DNA of 64,000 nt from JANMGV01 sp037440405 (GTDB lineage: Bacteria; Planctomycetota; Planctomycetia; Pirellulales; Pirellulaceae), in assembly GCA_037440405.1 (NCBI GenBank), contig JBBIUE010000017.1, positions 1-64,000 of the forward strand. The letters run 5' to 3'. The stretch's first letter is position 1. The number at the start of each line of letters is the position of its first letter. This document shows positions 1-9,276 of the stretch, piece after piece. The notes under the pieces were generated by a model. It did not search any database, was not told the DNA's origin, and saw only the letters and a list, made by a program, of their open reading frames with translations. Position numbers and translations under genes: made by a program.

Positions 1-1233
1 TCGTTTCATGTCCAGACCAGTTTTTTACCCTCGCACCGGGCTGTGAACGGTTACAATTACTACCAGCAGCGAGGAGGTGAGGATCAGGTCTTCGAGGACG
101 AAGTGTGGCTGCTTCGCGAGAAGGGACATGAAGTTCGAGAGTATACACTGACGAACCATGCCATCGATGGGCTATCCAAAGTTGAGGTTATCGGCAAAAC
201 CTTTTGGAATCGAGAAGCCGGGAACGCCATACGGTCGCTGATTGGAGATTTCCAGCCCGACGTGGTTCATTGCATCAATTCGTTTCCCCTCTTATCTCCG
301 GCGATCTGCCAAGTGGCTTCGTCGATGGGCTGCGCCATGGTTCAGACGCTGCAAAACTATCGGCTATTCTGTCCCAAGGCCCAATTGCTGCGCAACGACG
401 CCGTCTGCGAAAAGTGCATCGACAAGAAGTTCGCATGGCCGGCCATCATCCATGGATGTTATCGCGACGATCGCTTTGCCTCTGCCGTTGTCGCTGGAAT
501 GCTGAGCTATCATCGCTGGAAAAGAACCTGGTTTCGGTATGTCGATCAATTCATCGTTCCCTCGCAGATCACAAAAGACAAGTATCTAGAGGCTGGATTT
601 CCCGAGACAAGCCTATCCCTGAAACCCAACTTCCTGCGTCCCGATCCAGGCTTTCATCCTGGGGGCGGTAACTACGCTATCTTCGTTGGGCGATTGTCCG
701 CAGAGAAAGGCATTGGAACACTGCTCGAAGCTTGGAAGCACGTTTCCCCCCATAGGAAACTCATGATTGTCGGAGACGGTCCTCTTGCTCCTGATGTAGA
801 TCGCGCAAGCAAGAGCCTCTCTCGAATTGAATGGCTTGGTCAAAGAAGCTTGCAAGAAGTTTGCGCGTTCCTGGGAGGTGCGAATTTTTCAATTGTTCCA
901 TCTGTTTGGCATGAACCGTTTGGACGGACGGTGATTGAGTCGTTTGCGGTAGGAACGCCGGTTCTTGCCTCCTCAATGGGTGCTATGCTCGAGCTCATTG
1001 GCGACGGCCAGAACGGCCAATTCTTCGAAGCAGGGAATGCCATAAACTTGGCACAGAAAGCGGAAGCTATGTTCGAATGCGATCGAACACAAACGGATTA
1101 TCGCGCAGCGGCTCGGAAAGAGTACCTGGAGAAGTACACCTCTGAACGAAACTACGAAATGCTGATGGCGATTTACGACAAAGCGATTCTCAACCGACGG
1201 TCGATGAACTCGAGACTGGCCTCAACACAGTAA
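1..1233 (+). CDS. Glycosyltransferase family 4 (GT-B), probably cut by the window edge
   Basis: GT-B retaining glycosyltransferase that would add a sugar from a nucleotide donor to a lipid-linked glycan at the inner face of the membrane. The N-terminal acceptor-domain motif RGGEDQVF is seen at once. The C-terminal donor domain carries FVGRLSAEKG and VPSVWHEPFGRTVIESFA, which contains the family's E-x7-E-type pair. A GTG at 43 could start the protein, but the frame stays open to base 1 and the usual first beta strand (MKILxV type) is missing after the GTG. The true start is therefore probably upstream of the window. The WecG-type gene follows with no gap, suggesting one operon. Donor and acceptor cannot be read from sequence. 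Confidence 0.85.
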   Translation, partial: SFHVQTSFLPSHRAVNGYNYYQQRGGEDQVFEDEVWLLREKGHEVREYTLTNHAIDGLSKVEVIGKTFWNREAGNAIRSLIGDFQPDVVHCINSFPLLSPAICQVASSMGCAMVQTLQNYRLFCPKAQLLRNDAVCEKCIDKKFAWPAIIHGCYRDDRFASAVVAGMLSYHRWKRTWFRYVDQFIVPSQITKDKYLEAGFPETSLSLKPNFLRPDPGFHPGGGNYAIFVGRLSAEKGIGTLLEAWKHVSPHRKLMIVGDGPLAPDVDRASKSLSRIEWLGQRSLQEVCAFLGGANFSIVPSVWHEPFGRTVIESFAVGTPVLASSMGAMLELIGDGQNGQFFEAGNAINLAQKAEAMFECDRTQTDYRAAARKEYLEKYTSERNYEMLMAIYDKAILNRRSMNSRLASTQ

Positions 1234-1239
1234 TTGTAC

Positions 1240-2085
1240 ATGAACATTCCTCTAGAATTGCCCTCGATCGATGCTGGTTCCGCGCCTGCAGTCCCAGCAA
1301 TATGTTGGCCTGATAAATTTCGTGTTTACAACGTTTTGGTCAGCGCGACGAACTATCAGGAATTGACAGAAGCGATCATTTCTTGCGCAAAACGGAAACG
1401 ATCCGCGATCGTCAGTTGTCACGCAGTCCATGCCATCGTCACTGCCTCCGAAGATTCGGACTTGTGCAAGCAGGTGAATCATTTTGAAGCTGTAACGCCC
1501 GACGGACAACCCGTGCGTTGGGCGCTAAAGTGGCTTCATGGAAAACGGCTCAATGAACGGGTCTACGGTCCGGAGCTAATGCTCAGAGTGTGCGGCGCCG
1601 CCGCCGACAACGCCATTCCGATCTACCTTTATGGCGGTACGGAAAGTGTCCTCCGCGATCTCATCGCACAGCTTCAGCATCGCTTTCCCAGTTTGCGGAT
1701 CTTTGGAGAATCGCCACCCTTTCGACCTCTCACTCCGGAAGAAGATGAACAGGCGATGGAACGCATCCGATCAAGCGGTGCTGGGTGCGTTTTCATCGGT
1801 CTTGGCTATCCAAAACAAGATATTTTTGCAGCTGCCCATCGCGAAAAGATTCAGGCCGTTCAACTGTGCGTTGGAGCGGCTTTCGACTTTCACGCTGGGA
1901 ACAAACGCATGGCTCCGGCCTGGTTGCAACGAGTCGGGCTGGAATGGTTGTTTCGATTGTGTCAAGAACCCCGACGCTTATGGCGTCGCTATGCAACCAC
2001 CAACTTCAAATTTATCTTCGCGATGATTCGACAGTTCTTTAGAAGTCCAACTTCTCGAACTACTATTCTGAACAGGGACAGCTAG
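1240..2085 (+). CDS. WecG/TagA/CpsF family glycosyltransferase (GT26)
   Basis: GT26 enzymes transfer ManNAc(A) or a related sugar from its UDP donor to a polyprenyl-diphosphate-GlcNAc acceptor at the membrane, the second step of teichoic-acid-linkage or capsule-type glycans. Family signatures are clear: VTPDGQPVRWALKW near residue 85, RVYGPELM, GLGYPKQDIF near 185, and GAAFDFHAG followed by the R-M-P-W-Q-G-EW-R block near 210-235. A TTG at 1234 directly abuts the preceding stop, but ATG 1240 is the more likely start and gives 281 residues, normal for the family. It pairs logically with a WecA-type first transferase; one is encoded at 40889, outside this cluster. Confidence 0.88.
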   Translation: MNIPLELPSIDAGSAPAVPAICWPDKFRVYNVLVSATNYQELTEAIISCAKRKRSAIVSCHAVHAIVTASEDSDLCKQVNHFEAVTPDGQPVRWALKWLHGKRLNERVYGPELMLRVCGAAADNAIPIYLYGGTESVLRDLIAQLQHRFPSLRIFGESPPFRPLTPEEDEQAMERIRSSGAGCVFIGLGYPKQDIFAAAHREKIQAVQLCVGAAFDFHAGNKRMAPAWLQRVGLEWLFRLCQEPRRLWRRYATTNFKFIFAMIRQFFRSPTSRTTILNRDS

Positions 2086-2178
2086 ATCGCAGAGAGAGAA
2101 TCCCTCATTGAATATGAGACCTCGTCTTAGCTCAACTTTGAATCCGCAACACCTCCCGTTTGAGGACCAGTGCAAGTC

Positions 2179-3231
2179 ATGTCCATAAAACCAAAAAATA
2201 TCTTGGTAGCAGGAGCGGGGGGCTTCATCGGGGGGCATCTCGTTGGCAACATGCTGAAAAGTGGTCACGTGCGCGTTCGTGCTGTCGATATCAAGCCTTT
2301 CGAGGAGTGGTTTCAAGTTTTCCCCAGCGTTGAATGTGTACAGGCCGACCTGCGAAGAATCGACCGATGCGAGCAAGTTTGCGACGGTATGGACGAGGTC
2401 TACAATCTCGCGGCAGACATGGGAGGCATGGGATTCATCGAGAACAACAAAGCTCTTTGTATGCTTTCCGTCCTGATCAATACGCATTTGCTTCAGGCTT
2501 CCGAGCGAGCCGGAGTGAAGCGATACTTCTATGCAAGCTCCGCCTGCGTCTACAATGCATCCAAGCAAAAGAAGTATGACGTCGAGCCATTGCAGGAGTC
2601 CGATGCTTACCCAGCCAATCCTGAAGACGGCTATGGTTGGGAAAAGCTATTCTCTGAACGCATGTGCCGACATTTTTTTGAAGACTTCGGAATCGAGACT
2701 CGCGTGGCTCGCTTTCATAATGTCTATGGTCCCAATGGTACTTGGTACGGTGGCCGAGAAAAAGCGCCAGCGGCCATTTGCCGAAAAGTCATCGAAGCAG
2801 TCGCGAGCGGTCGCCACGAGATCGAAATTTGGGGTGATGGCCAGCAAACAAGGAGTTTCACTTACATCGATGATTGCATTCATGGAATCCACCTGCTCAT
2901 GAATAGCAATTATCGGAATCCAATGAACTTGGGATCGAGCGAGCTCGTATCCATCAATCAGCTCGTCGATCTCGTTGAGAGTTTCTTCGGTATTCCGCTG
3001 GAGCGCAAGTATCAGCTCGATGCTCCAAAGGGAGTGAATGGTAGAAACAGCGACAATACGTTGATCAAGTCGCTCTTCCAATGGGAACCCAGTACTCCAC
3101 TGGCCGAGGGTATGCGGCGAACATGTGCATGGATTCGCGATGATTTCGTGGCAATCCATCGGTTGACTGATCATGGACCTTTCAACCTCGATCGTCTGAA
3201 CGAATTTGACCTAGCGGATGCCAATGTGTAA
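2179..3231 (+). CDS. GDP-mannose 3,5-epimerase-like NAD-dependent epimerase
   Basis: Extended short-chain dehydrogenase/epimerase that closely resembles plant GDP-mannose 3,5-epimerase, which makes GDP-L-galactose and GDP-L-gulose. The Rossmann glycine motif is AGAGGFIGGH at residues 11-20. The YNLAADMGGMGFIE stretch is characteristic of the family. SSACVYN places a Cys at 123 where the epimerase uses its acid/base Cys, and YGWEK supplies the Tyr152/Lys156 pair. A GTG at 2170 is possible, but ATG 2179 was chosen because it sits just before the hydrophobic first strand. The gene lies 84 bases after the GT26 gene, so it may have its own translation signals within the same transcript. Substrate specificity is inferred from motif resemblance only. 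Confidence 0.85.
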   Translation: MSIKPKNILVAGAGGFIGGHLVGNMLKSGHVRVRAVDIKPFEEWFQVFPSVECVQADLRRIDRCEQVCDGMDEVYNLAADMGGMGFIENNKALCMLSVLINTHLLQASERAGVKRYFYASSACVYNASKQKKYDVEPLQESDAYPANPEDGYGWEKLFSERMCRHFFEDFGIETRVARFHNVYGPNGTWYGGREKAPAAICRKVIEAVASGRHEIEIWGDGQQTRSFTYIDDCIHGIHLLMNSNYRNPMNLGSSELVSINQLVDLVESFFGIPLERKYQLDAPKGVNGRNSDNTLIKSLFQWEPSTPLAEGMRRTCAWIRDDFVAIHRLTDHGPFNLDRLNEFDLADANV

Positions 3232-3271
3232 TCGTTCGATGAAGTCAAAGGAACCTCAGTTGTCGTGAAGT

Positions 3272-4276
3272 ATGTCCCTGCAAGCTCCTCTTATTAGTCT
3301 CGGAATGCCCGTTTACAACGGCTCCGCTTTCTTGCAGGAGACGCTTGATCACTTGCTTGCACAATCTTTTTCGAACTTTGAATTGATCATCTCGGACAAC
3401 GCATCGACAGATGCCACTTCGGAGATTTGCATCAGCTACGCCAACCGCGATCCTCGCATCCACTACAGCCGATTGGATACCAACCAGGGAGCTGTCTACA
3501 ACTTCAATCGGCTGATAAGCTTGACTCGTGGAAAGTATTTCAAATGGGCGGCAGCCGATGATGTTTGCTTGCCGAATTACTTAGAAGCAACGCTTGAACG
3601 GATCGAATCCGATCCCGAAGTCATTTGGGCGCATTCTCAATTTGGCAAAGTCGATTCCACCGGACGAGTTCTCAGTTCGACGGATGCTGTCGCAGAAGGT
3701 TTGGCTCATTCGAGCGAAGACAACTTGCCGCGTCCGTTTTACAACTCTCCTCGGAGACATCTACGTTTCGAAGGAGTCCTCCTCGGATCGACTTGGTGTG
3801 CCGATATTTTCGGACTCATTCGCAAATCGGTTCTGGATCAATGCCGATTGATGCCGGGTTGCTATGGAGCCGAAAAGGTGCTTCTCGGGGAACTGGCGCT
3901 GCGAGGCAAATACCAAGAGGTTCCGGAGACTTTGTTTTACCAACGCATTCATTCCGCTGCGGCAGGCGGGCTGACCAGCAGGAAGCAGCAGGAAGCCGTC
4001 ATGACGGCTTCCAGAAACCGACGTCGCATCCTCTCCACTCGTCTGCAGTTGCTTTCAGGTCATGCTCGTTCGATTTGGAACGTTCCGATGACCGTTGGTG
4101 ATCGTGCGCGTTGCCTCATTGCCCTTTTCAAGTACGTGACCCAGTTCTCGAAATGGCCAAACCTGCTTTGGTCCGAATTGTTTCACCGGCCGATTCGGCG
4201 CACGCATTCAGAACGAAGGATGACTTCAAAATCGCGCAACTCGGGATTGCAGCAGCGGGAGTTTCGAAAACGATGA
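3272..4276 (+). CDS. Glycosyltransferase family 2
   Basis: Inverting GT-A transferase of family 2. The N-terminal strand ISLGMPVYNGSAFLQ, the nucleotide-binding SDNAS block and the AADDVCLPNY segment, in which the DD pair is the metal-binding DxD equivalent, are all within the first 110 residues. The rest is a family-typical acceptor half without membrane segments. The stop overlaps the next start as ATGA at 4273-4276, so it is translationally coupled to the C-methyltransferase. The basic last 30 residues are low in complexity. Donor sugar unknown. Confidence 0.87.
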   Translation: MSLQAPLISLGMPVYNGSAFLQETLDHLLAQSFSNFELIISDNASTDATSEICISYANRDPRIHYSRLDTNQGAVYNFNRLISLTRGKYFKWAAADDVCLPNYLEATLERIESDPEVIWAHSQFGKVDSTGRVLSSTDAVAEGLAHSSEDNLPRPFYNSPRRHLRFEGVLLGSTWCADIFGLIRKSVLDQCRLMPGCYGAEKVLLGELALRGKYQEVPETLFYQRIHSAAAGGLTSRKQQEAVMTASRNRRRILSTRLQLLSGHARSIWNVPMTVGDRARCLIALFKYVTQFSKWPNLLWSELFHRPIRRTHSERRMTSKSRNSGLQQREFRKR

Positions 4277-5517
4277 TTGCGGATCCCATTTCAAGTCGCG
4301 AGGAAGATGTTTCTTCGACTCCCTGCATCGCTTGCGGAGCACACGACTCGACACACTTTTTTTCCATCGACAATCTTCCCGTCCATGTCGGCGTATTTTA
4401 CGAGGATGTCCGTTCGGCAAGGCAATCGCCGCGAGGAGACGTCCAACTCGTTTATTGCAACAGTTGCGGCCATGTTTTCAATCGGGCATTCGATCCGAGC
4501 AAAGTTGATTATCGCCCTGGTTATGAAGTCGCTCTTCACCACTCTGCAGTGTTTCGAGAGTTCATGGAATCACTTGCAGAGCGATTGACGCAACTTCACG
4601 GTCTCCATCGAAAGACGATCGTCGAAATCGGATCGGGGAACGGATGGTTCCTGCGTTTGCTTTGCGAACGCGGAAGGAACGTCGGCATCGGTATCGATCC
4701 GACGATCAGTCAACCGGGTTGCATGGACGGCGATCGTTGGAGAATTCAACATATTCGTGAGTACTTCGGTTCTCAATTCTATGATCGTTTTCAGGAATGG
4801 CGTCCTGATATCGTCTGCTGTTTATCGGTCATGGAGCATATCCCATCACCGCGTAACTTGGTTCGCGACTTGAGGAAAATGTTGGACCCAACCGGCGTAG
4901 CCATCTACTTTGAAGTGTTTAATGCTGCACGCGCATTTCGTCAGAAAGAAATTTGGAGTATCCATTACGAACAGTGCAGCTACTTTTCTGAAGCTTCATT
5001 TCATTCACTTTTTCAGTCGAATGGATTTCGAGTCATCAGCAGCGGAGGCTGTTATGGACAGGATCAGTACCTGTATGTCGACGGTGAAGTAGATGGCCGG
5101 TGCCCGATGGAGGGGAGCGCTCCCAACGCAACAGCGGTTAGATCAGCGACTGCCAAAGAGCTTCCGGACGAATTGAAAGTACTCTCGAGTTATTTTGAGG
5201 AACAATGCCGGTTCTGGCAGGCAAAGTTCGATGAATTCCGCTCTCAGAATAAGTCCGTGGTCTTTTGGGGAACGGGAGGCAAGGGTGTGACGTTTCTCAA
5301 TCGCTCTTCGATCGCTTCGCTGATCGATTATGCGGTCGATATCAACCCCGACAAGCATGGCAAGTTTGTTCCAGGCTCGGGGCAACAGATCGTGCCGCCT
5401 TCCTATCTGACAACCATCAAGCCTGACATCATCATTATTTCCAATGCGTTGTATGAGCAAGAAATAAAACAGCAAGTCGCTGAGTTAGGGCTACAGTGTG
5501 ACTGCTATGTTGCATGA
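4273..5517 (+). CDS. Sugar C-methyltransferase of the NovU/TylCIII type
   Basis: Three-part SAM-dependent C-methyltransferase acting on nucleotide-linked keto sugars. An N-terminal zinc-binding segment has CIACG near residue 15 and CNSCGH near 60. The central Rossmann methyltransferase carries VEIGSGNGWFLRLL, and LSVMEHIPSP is the motif after strand 4. The C-terminal domain starts with VFWGTGGKGVTF and includes NPDKHGKFVPGSG, as in the family that makes 3-C-methyl branched sugars. ATG 4273 was chosen because it overlaps the upstream stop and immediately precedes the zinc segment; a longer in-frame extension exists but lies inside the GT2 gene. The protein is 414 residues, normal for the family. 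Along with the nucleotidyltransferase at 6958 it argues for a branched deoxysugar in this glycan. Confidence 0.86.
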   Translation: MIADPISSREEDVSSTPCIACGAHDSTHFFSIDNLPVHVGVFYEDVRSARQSPRGDVQLVYCNSCGHVFNRAFDPSKVDYRPGYEVALHHSAVFREFMESLAERLTQLHGLHRKTIVEIGSGNGWFLRLLCERGRNVGIGIDPTISQPGCMDGDRWRIQHIREYFGSQFYDRFQEWRPDIVCCLSVMEHIPSPRNLVRDLRKMLDPTGVAIYFEVFNAARAFRQKEIWSIHYEQCSYFSEASFHSLFQSNGFRVISSGGCYGQDQYLYVDGEVDGRCPMEGSAPNATAVRSATAKELPDELKVLSSYFEEQCRFWQAKFDEFRSQNKSVVFWGTGGKGVTFLNRSSIASLIDYAVDINPDKHGKFVPGSGQQIVPPSYLTTIKPDIIIISNALYEQEIKQQVAELGLQCDCYVA

Positions 5518-6961
5518 CACAACCTCGGACCCCTCATGTTCCTTCGGAACGCAAAAGTCGGTAGCAGATGGGAAGTTGACCGACGGGGAAGATTTATGCG
5601 AAGACCTAGAAGATGATGTCGATTCCATCGACAAGCGTTCGCTAGCGCAGTCTCCATCGACTTGGCATCGCATACGAGTCGCACTGTTATCTCCTGCGAT
5701 GTGGTCGATGGTCGACCAGATCATCGTCAGCGGACTCCGCTTCGCTTCGACGATGATTGTCGGACGCTTTTGTGGTCCGGTAGGCCTAGGAACCTATGTC
5801 TTGGCGTTCTCGATCGTTCTTGCGGCGTCGCTCAGCCACGAATCGCTGGTTGCCAAGCCTTTTCAGATATTCTCGCAACATGTTCAAGGAGCCAAGCTTC
5901 GCCGATACAACGGTTCGACTCTTGTTCAAATGCTGTGCTTGGCAATACTGTGTTCACTTATTGCAGCGATTTTCGGTGGGGTATTTGCGAATTGGAAACT
6001 TCACGAGACCATTCCGGAAGTTGCTTTTTCGATGGTGTTGGTTCTTCCAGGCGTCCTGCTCTGGGAGTTCATGCGCCGTCAGGCCTTTTCTCGTCTCCGA
6101 ATGAAAGCCGCCGCAATCATGGACGGCATGCTGGCGGTCCTTCAAATTTCTTCGCTATTGGCACTGGGCTTGTTTGGACAGCTAACGGTAAGTCGATCCT
6201 TGCTGATCATGGGTGCGTGCTGCGTTGCGGTAAGCGTTCCCGTACTGATATGGCAACGGAGAAGTTATCGCATCGTCAAGCGACTTCTGTGTGCTGATGC
6301 CATGAAGAACTTGTCGTTCGGCAAATGGTTCTTTGCAGGCCAATTGGTAGGCTTGATTCAGGCATATGCTGTGCCATGGATGTTGACGTTCTTCTACTCT
6401 GCAGAAGCGACAGGTATTCTGATGGCATGCCAGACCTTGGTGCTGTTGTCGAACCCAATCTTGCTAGGACTAGCCAATTGGCTCAATCCAGTTGCAGCAA
6501 GAGAATTTGCGAGGGGTGGCGCATCGCTGTTGATTCATCTGCTGAATCGGGTTACGGTCATAGCGTTGGTTCTCATCACTCCATTTGTAATGGGACTGTG
6601 GCTCCTCGGCGACTGGCTTCTCCGATTGGCATTCGGTTCCGATTTTGAGGGCTACGGCCACCTAGTCGCGATCACAGGATTCACTTCTATCGGCTTCTTA
6701 TTGACAATCATCGGCAGTAGCGGACTTGGTGCACTCATGCGTCCTAGAATGATTCTATGGGGCACAATTGCTGGTTCGCTGGTTTCCATTCTGTCGCTGC
6801 CATTGCTCACAGCGCAATTTTCGTTGACAGGTGCTGCGTGGTCCTTGGCGGCGGGCAGTCTGATCGGCGGCTCCATTCATATTGGCGGATGCAGCGTACT
6901 GAGCAAGAACGCTCTCAATACCAATCCAAAGGAAAAATTTCCAAAGGTACAAAACCCATGA
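5498..6961 (+). CDS. Wzx-type oligosaccharide flippase
   Basis: Multi-pass inner-membrane protein of the MATE/MVF superfamily that would flip undecaprenyl-linked repeat units. After a polar N-terminus of about 60 residues there are roughly 12 hydrophobic segments, beginning with MVDQIIVSGLRFASTMIVGR and YVLAFSIVLAASL. The sequence is alternately hydrophobic to near residue 470. GTG 5498 has an AGGG element seven bases upstream and overlaps the methyltransferase stop; ATG 5507 is the alternative. The stop overlaps the next ATG (ATGA at 6958). A second flippase is encoded at 55640, consistent with two separate glycan systems. Confidence 0.88.
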   Translation: MTAMLHDTTSDPSCSFGTQKSVADGKLTDGEDLCEDLEDDVDSIDKRSLAQSPSTWHRIRVALLSPAMWSMVDQIIVSGLRFASTMIVGRFCGPVGLGTYVLAFSIVLAASLSHESLVAKPFQIFSQHVQGAKLRRYNGSTLVQMLCLAILCSLIAAIFGGVFANWKLHETIPEVAFSMVLVLPGVLLWEFMRRQAFSRLRMKAAAIMDGMLAVLQISSLLALGLFGQLTVSRSLLIMGACCVAVSVPVLIWQRRSYRIVKRLLCADAMKNLSFGKWFFAGQLVGLIQAYAVPWMLTFFYSAEATGILMACQTLVLLSNPILLGLANWLNPVAAREFARGGASLLIHLLNRVTVIALVLITPFVMGLWLLGDWLLRLAFGSDFEGYGHLVAITGFTSIGFLLTIIGSSGLGALMRPRMILWGTIAGSLVSILSLPLLTAQFSLTGAAWSLAAGSLIGGSIHIGGCSVLSKNALNTNPKEKFPKVQNP

Positions 6962-7815
6962 AAGTCGTTCTCTTCTGTGGTGGCTTCGGGATGCGTCTTC
7001 GAGAGTATTCCGAAGCCATACCGAAGCCGTTGGTTTGCATCGGTCACCGCCCAATTCTTTGGCACATCATGAAATACTACTCCCATTTCGGACACCAGGA
7101 TTTCATTCTGTGTCTCGGCTGGAAAGGAGAGATGATCAAGGACTACTTCCTTAATTACAACGAATGCCTATCCAACGATTTTGTGATGTCCGGTGGAGGA
7201 AGTTCGATTCGGTTGCTCAACAGTGACATTCAGAACTGGAGCATCACTTTCGTAGACACGGGGATGCGCTCGAATATTGGACAACGACTCAGAGCGGTAG
7301 AGAGTTACTTGGAGGGAGAGGAGAACTTTCTTGCAAACTATACCGACGGCTTAAGCGATCTGCCTCTGAGCGAAATCATCGACTTGCATCACCGTAGACA
7401 GTCGATTGCCACATTTATGTCGGTGAAACCGACTCAAAGCTTCCATTGCGTTTCTGCAAATGGCGATGGACTTGTTCAGCAAGTCGAAGCCATTTCCGAT
7501 ACTGCCATGTGGATCAATGCGGGCTTCTTCGTCTTGAATCGAGCGATTTTTTCTTGCATCGCAGAAGGAGACGATCTTGTGGTAGAACCGTTCAATCGGC
7601 TGATCGCCAAGAAAAAGCTTTTTACCATCCCTCACCATGGATTTTTCGGATGTATGGATACGTACAAGGAGAAGCAGATGCTCGACGATATGCACTCGCA
7701 AGGAAACACTCCGTGGGAGGTTTGGCACCGTAGTCGAAGCGGTTTAGCACCCCAAAGCGTCAAACGCGACCAGGGAGAGCATGTAGGCCTCGCAAATCCT
7801 CGCTTAGAAGTCTAA
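6958..7815 (+). CDS. RfbF-like sugar-1-phosphate nucleotidyltransferase
   Basis: Nucleotidyltransferase that activates a hexose 1-phosphate, most like glucose-1-phosphate cytidylyltransferase. The start MKVVLFCGGFGMRLRE matches the pyrophosphorylase signature, followed by IPKPLVCIGHRPILWHIMKY, the RfbF-type PKP and PILWHIM block. Later come FVDTG, NYTDGLSD in place of the usual YGDGVxD, NAGFFVLN, and PHHGFFGCMDTYKEK near the C-terminus. The second G of GGLGTRL and the first D of the metal loop deviate from the consensus, so the exact nucleotide is uncertain. ATG 6958 overlaps the flippase stop. No CDP-glucose 4,6-dehydratase lies in the window, although two CDP-paratose-2-epimerase-like genes do (53626 and 62697). 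Confidence 0.84.
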   Translation: MKVVLFCGGFGMRLREYSEAIPKPLVCIGHRPILWHIMKYYSHFGHQDFILCLGWKGEMIKDYFLNYNECLSNDFVMSGGGSSIRLLNSDIQNWSITFVDTGMRSNIGQRLRAVESYLEGEENFLANYTDGLSDLPLSEIIDLHHRRQSIATFMSVKPTQSFHCVSANGDGLVQQVEAISDTAMWINAGFFVLNRAIFSCIAEGDDLVVEPFNRLIAKKKLFTIPHHGFFGCMDTYKEKQMLDDMHSQGNTPWEVWHRSRSGLAPQSVKRDQGEHVGLANPRLEV

Positions 7816-7870
7816 GTGAACCAAGGAGCATGAATCTGTACCCCCCCCTTCATTTCGCAAACAAACAGCG

Positions 7871-8530
7871 ATGTATCTACTGAAGCCAAATCAGATCGAA
7901 AGAGTGCTGTGCCTCGGAGCACACCCCGATGACATTGAAATCGGGTGCGGAGGTACCATCCTCTCCCTGCTTGAAGCACATCCCCGAGTCCACATGGAGT
8001 GGGTCGTCTTCTCCGCGACTGAAGTCAGAAAACATGAGGCCGAGGCAAGCTTCAATGATTTTTGTGGTTCTTATCCTCAATGTCGATTGACGTTGTTCGA
8101 CTTTCCGGACGCCCATTTTCCTTGGCACGGCCAGGCGATGAAGGAAACGCTTCGAAAGATCGCAAAGGAATTCAATCCAGACCTCATTTTTACGACCAGA
8201 CGAAAAGATTTGCATCAAGACCACCAGACGCTTGGTACCCTGACTTGGAAAACGTTTCGCAATCACTGGATCTGGGAGTACGAAATCCCGAAGTATGATG
8301 GCGATTTGGGACGTCCTAATGTGTACGTTCCTATCTCTGCACCGATGGCAGAGCGCAAACTTGACCTGTTGATGAAACATTTTCCGTCTCAGCAGTCAAG
8401 ACATTGGTACCGCCGCTCGACCTTCCAATCCGTCTTGCACCTTCGAGCGATCGAGACGAATGCTAGATCCGGATTCGCAGAAGGTTTTTACGTGGACAAG
8501 AGTTGTATCGTTTTCCCCAGGAACGAATAG
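7871..8530 (+). CDS. PIG-L/LmbE family deacetylase
   Basis: Zinc-dependent N-deacetylase of the LmbE/PIG-L family, acting on N-acetylated sugars or sugar-lipids. The diagnostic AHPDDIEIGCGG motif sits at residues 17-28; it provides the His/Asp/Asp metal ligands and general base. The third zinc ligand is in the HQDHQTLG segment near residue 118. Length 219 is typical of single-domain members and there is no signal peptide, so it acts in the cytoplasm. It follows the nucleotidyltransferase by 55 bases and precedes a methyltransferase, which suggests de-N-acetylation and further tailoring of the same sugar. Confidence 0.9.
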   Translation: MYLLKPNQIERVLCLGAHPDDIEIGCGGTILSLLEAHPRVHMEWVVFSATEVRKHEAEASFNDFCGSYPQCRLTLFDFPDAHFPWHGQAMKETLRKIAKEFNPDLIFTTRRKDLHQDHQTLGTLTWKTFRNHWIWEYEIPKYDGDLGRPNVYVPISAPMAERKLDLLMKHFPSQQSRHWYRRSTFQSVLHLRAIETNARSGFAEGFYVDKSCIVFPRNE

Positions 8531-8540
8531 GTTCATTTTC

Positions 8541-9263
8541 ATGGCAGCCATAAGTTTGAAATTTGTAATTGAAAAACTGCAACAGCAGCCGATGCGCATA
8601 TCGAAACGAATTCGCGAACATGGCGTCGGTAATTTGTTCGCTTGGTCTCTCTACCAAATGCAATTTCGATTGCGAGAACGGCGACTGGGTATCAACACCA
8701 TGGAGCATGCCTACGGTATCAATATCTGGGGTAAAAATGGGGGCCAGTACTATGATCCGATCGACTATCGCTGCCTGGATATCATTCTGGATTATTTTCG
8801 TCCTGCGCCTGAACACGATACCTTTCTGGATTATGGATGCGGACTAGGGCGAGCCATCATCGCGGCGGCAGGCCGCCCATTTCGCCGTGTCCTTGGAGTC
8901 GAAAACAACGAAGAGTGTCTCGATCTTTGCCACAAACATGTTGCCGCCGCGAAAAGAAAGGCTCGCTTAGCGTGTCCGATAGAAATCATCGCTGCCGATG
9001 CCGAGCGATTCGAAGTTCCCGACGACGTTACCAAAATTCTGATGTACAACCCATTTGTCGAGCAATCGGTTATGAACCAAGTTCTCGAGCGTGTACGCGA
9101 GTCCCTGGAGCGGCGGCCTCGACAGCTTGATTTGGTGTACGCCCCCCTCCACAAACATGCCCACTTTTTGGATGCTTGCCCTTTCTTGGAGTTCGCAGAA
9201 CATCTTCCAACTGGATTCTGGGATCATGTGACGATCAAGGCCTATCGAGCACACATCCAATAA
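8541..9263 (+). CDS. Class I SAM-dependent methyltransferase
   Basis: Cytosolic SAM-dependent methyltransferase with the Rossmann motif TFLDYGCGLGRAIIAAA near residue 93 and the acidic strand-2 end GVENN. The strand-4 segment KILMYNPFVEQSVM ends in NPF, a form often seen in O- and N-methyltransferases related to MTS-like folds. ATG 8541 was chosen ten bases after the deacetylase stop; the in-frame extension upstream lies inside the deacetylase gene. The final gene of the first glycan cluster, it ends 13 bases from the convergent GT25 gene. Substrate unknown; the neighbours suggest a sugar. Confidence 0.8.
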   Translation: MAAISLKFVIEKLQQQPMRISKRIREHGVGNLFAWSLYQMQFRLRERRLGINTMEHAYGINIWGKNGGQYYDPIDYRCLDIILDYFRPAPEHDTFLDYGCGLGRAIIAAAGRPFRRVLGVENNEECLDLCHKHVAAAKRKARLACPIEIIAADAERFEVPDDVTKILMYNPFVEQSVMNQVLERVRESLERRPRQLDLVYAPLHKHAHFLDACPFLEFAEHLPTGFWDHVTIKAYRAHIQ

Positions 9264-9276
9264 ACCTCATTAACGA

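Noticed and set aside
7841..7848. C8 run in the gap before the PIG-L gene as a promoter-spacing phase switch
   Set aside because: No promoter could be placed around it; left only as a note with the other homopolymers.
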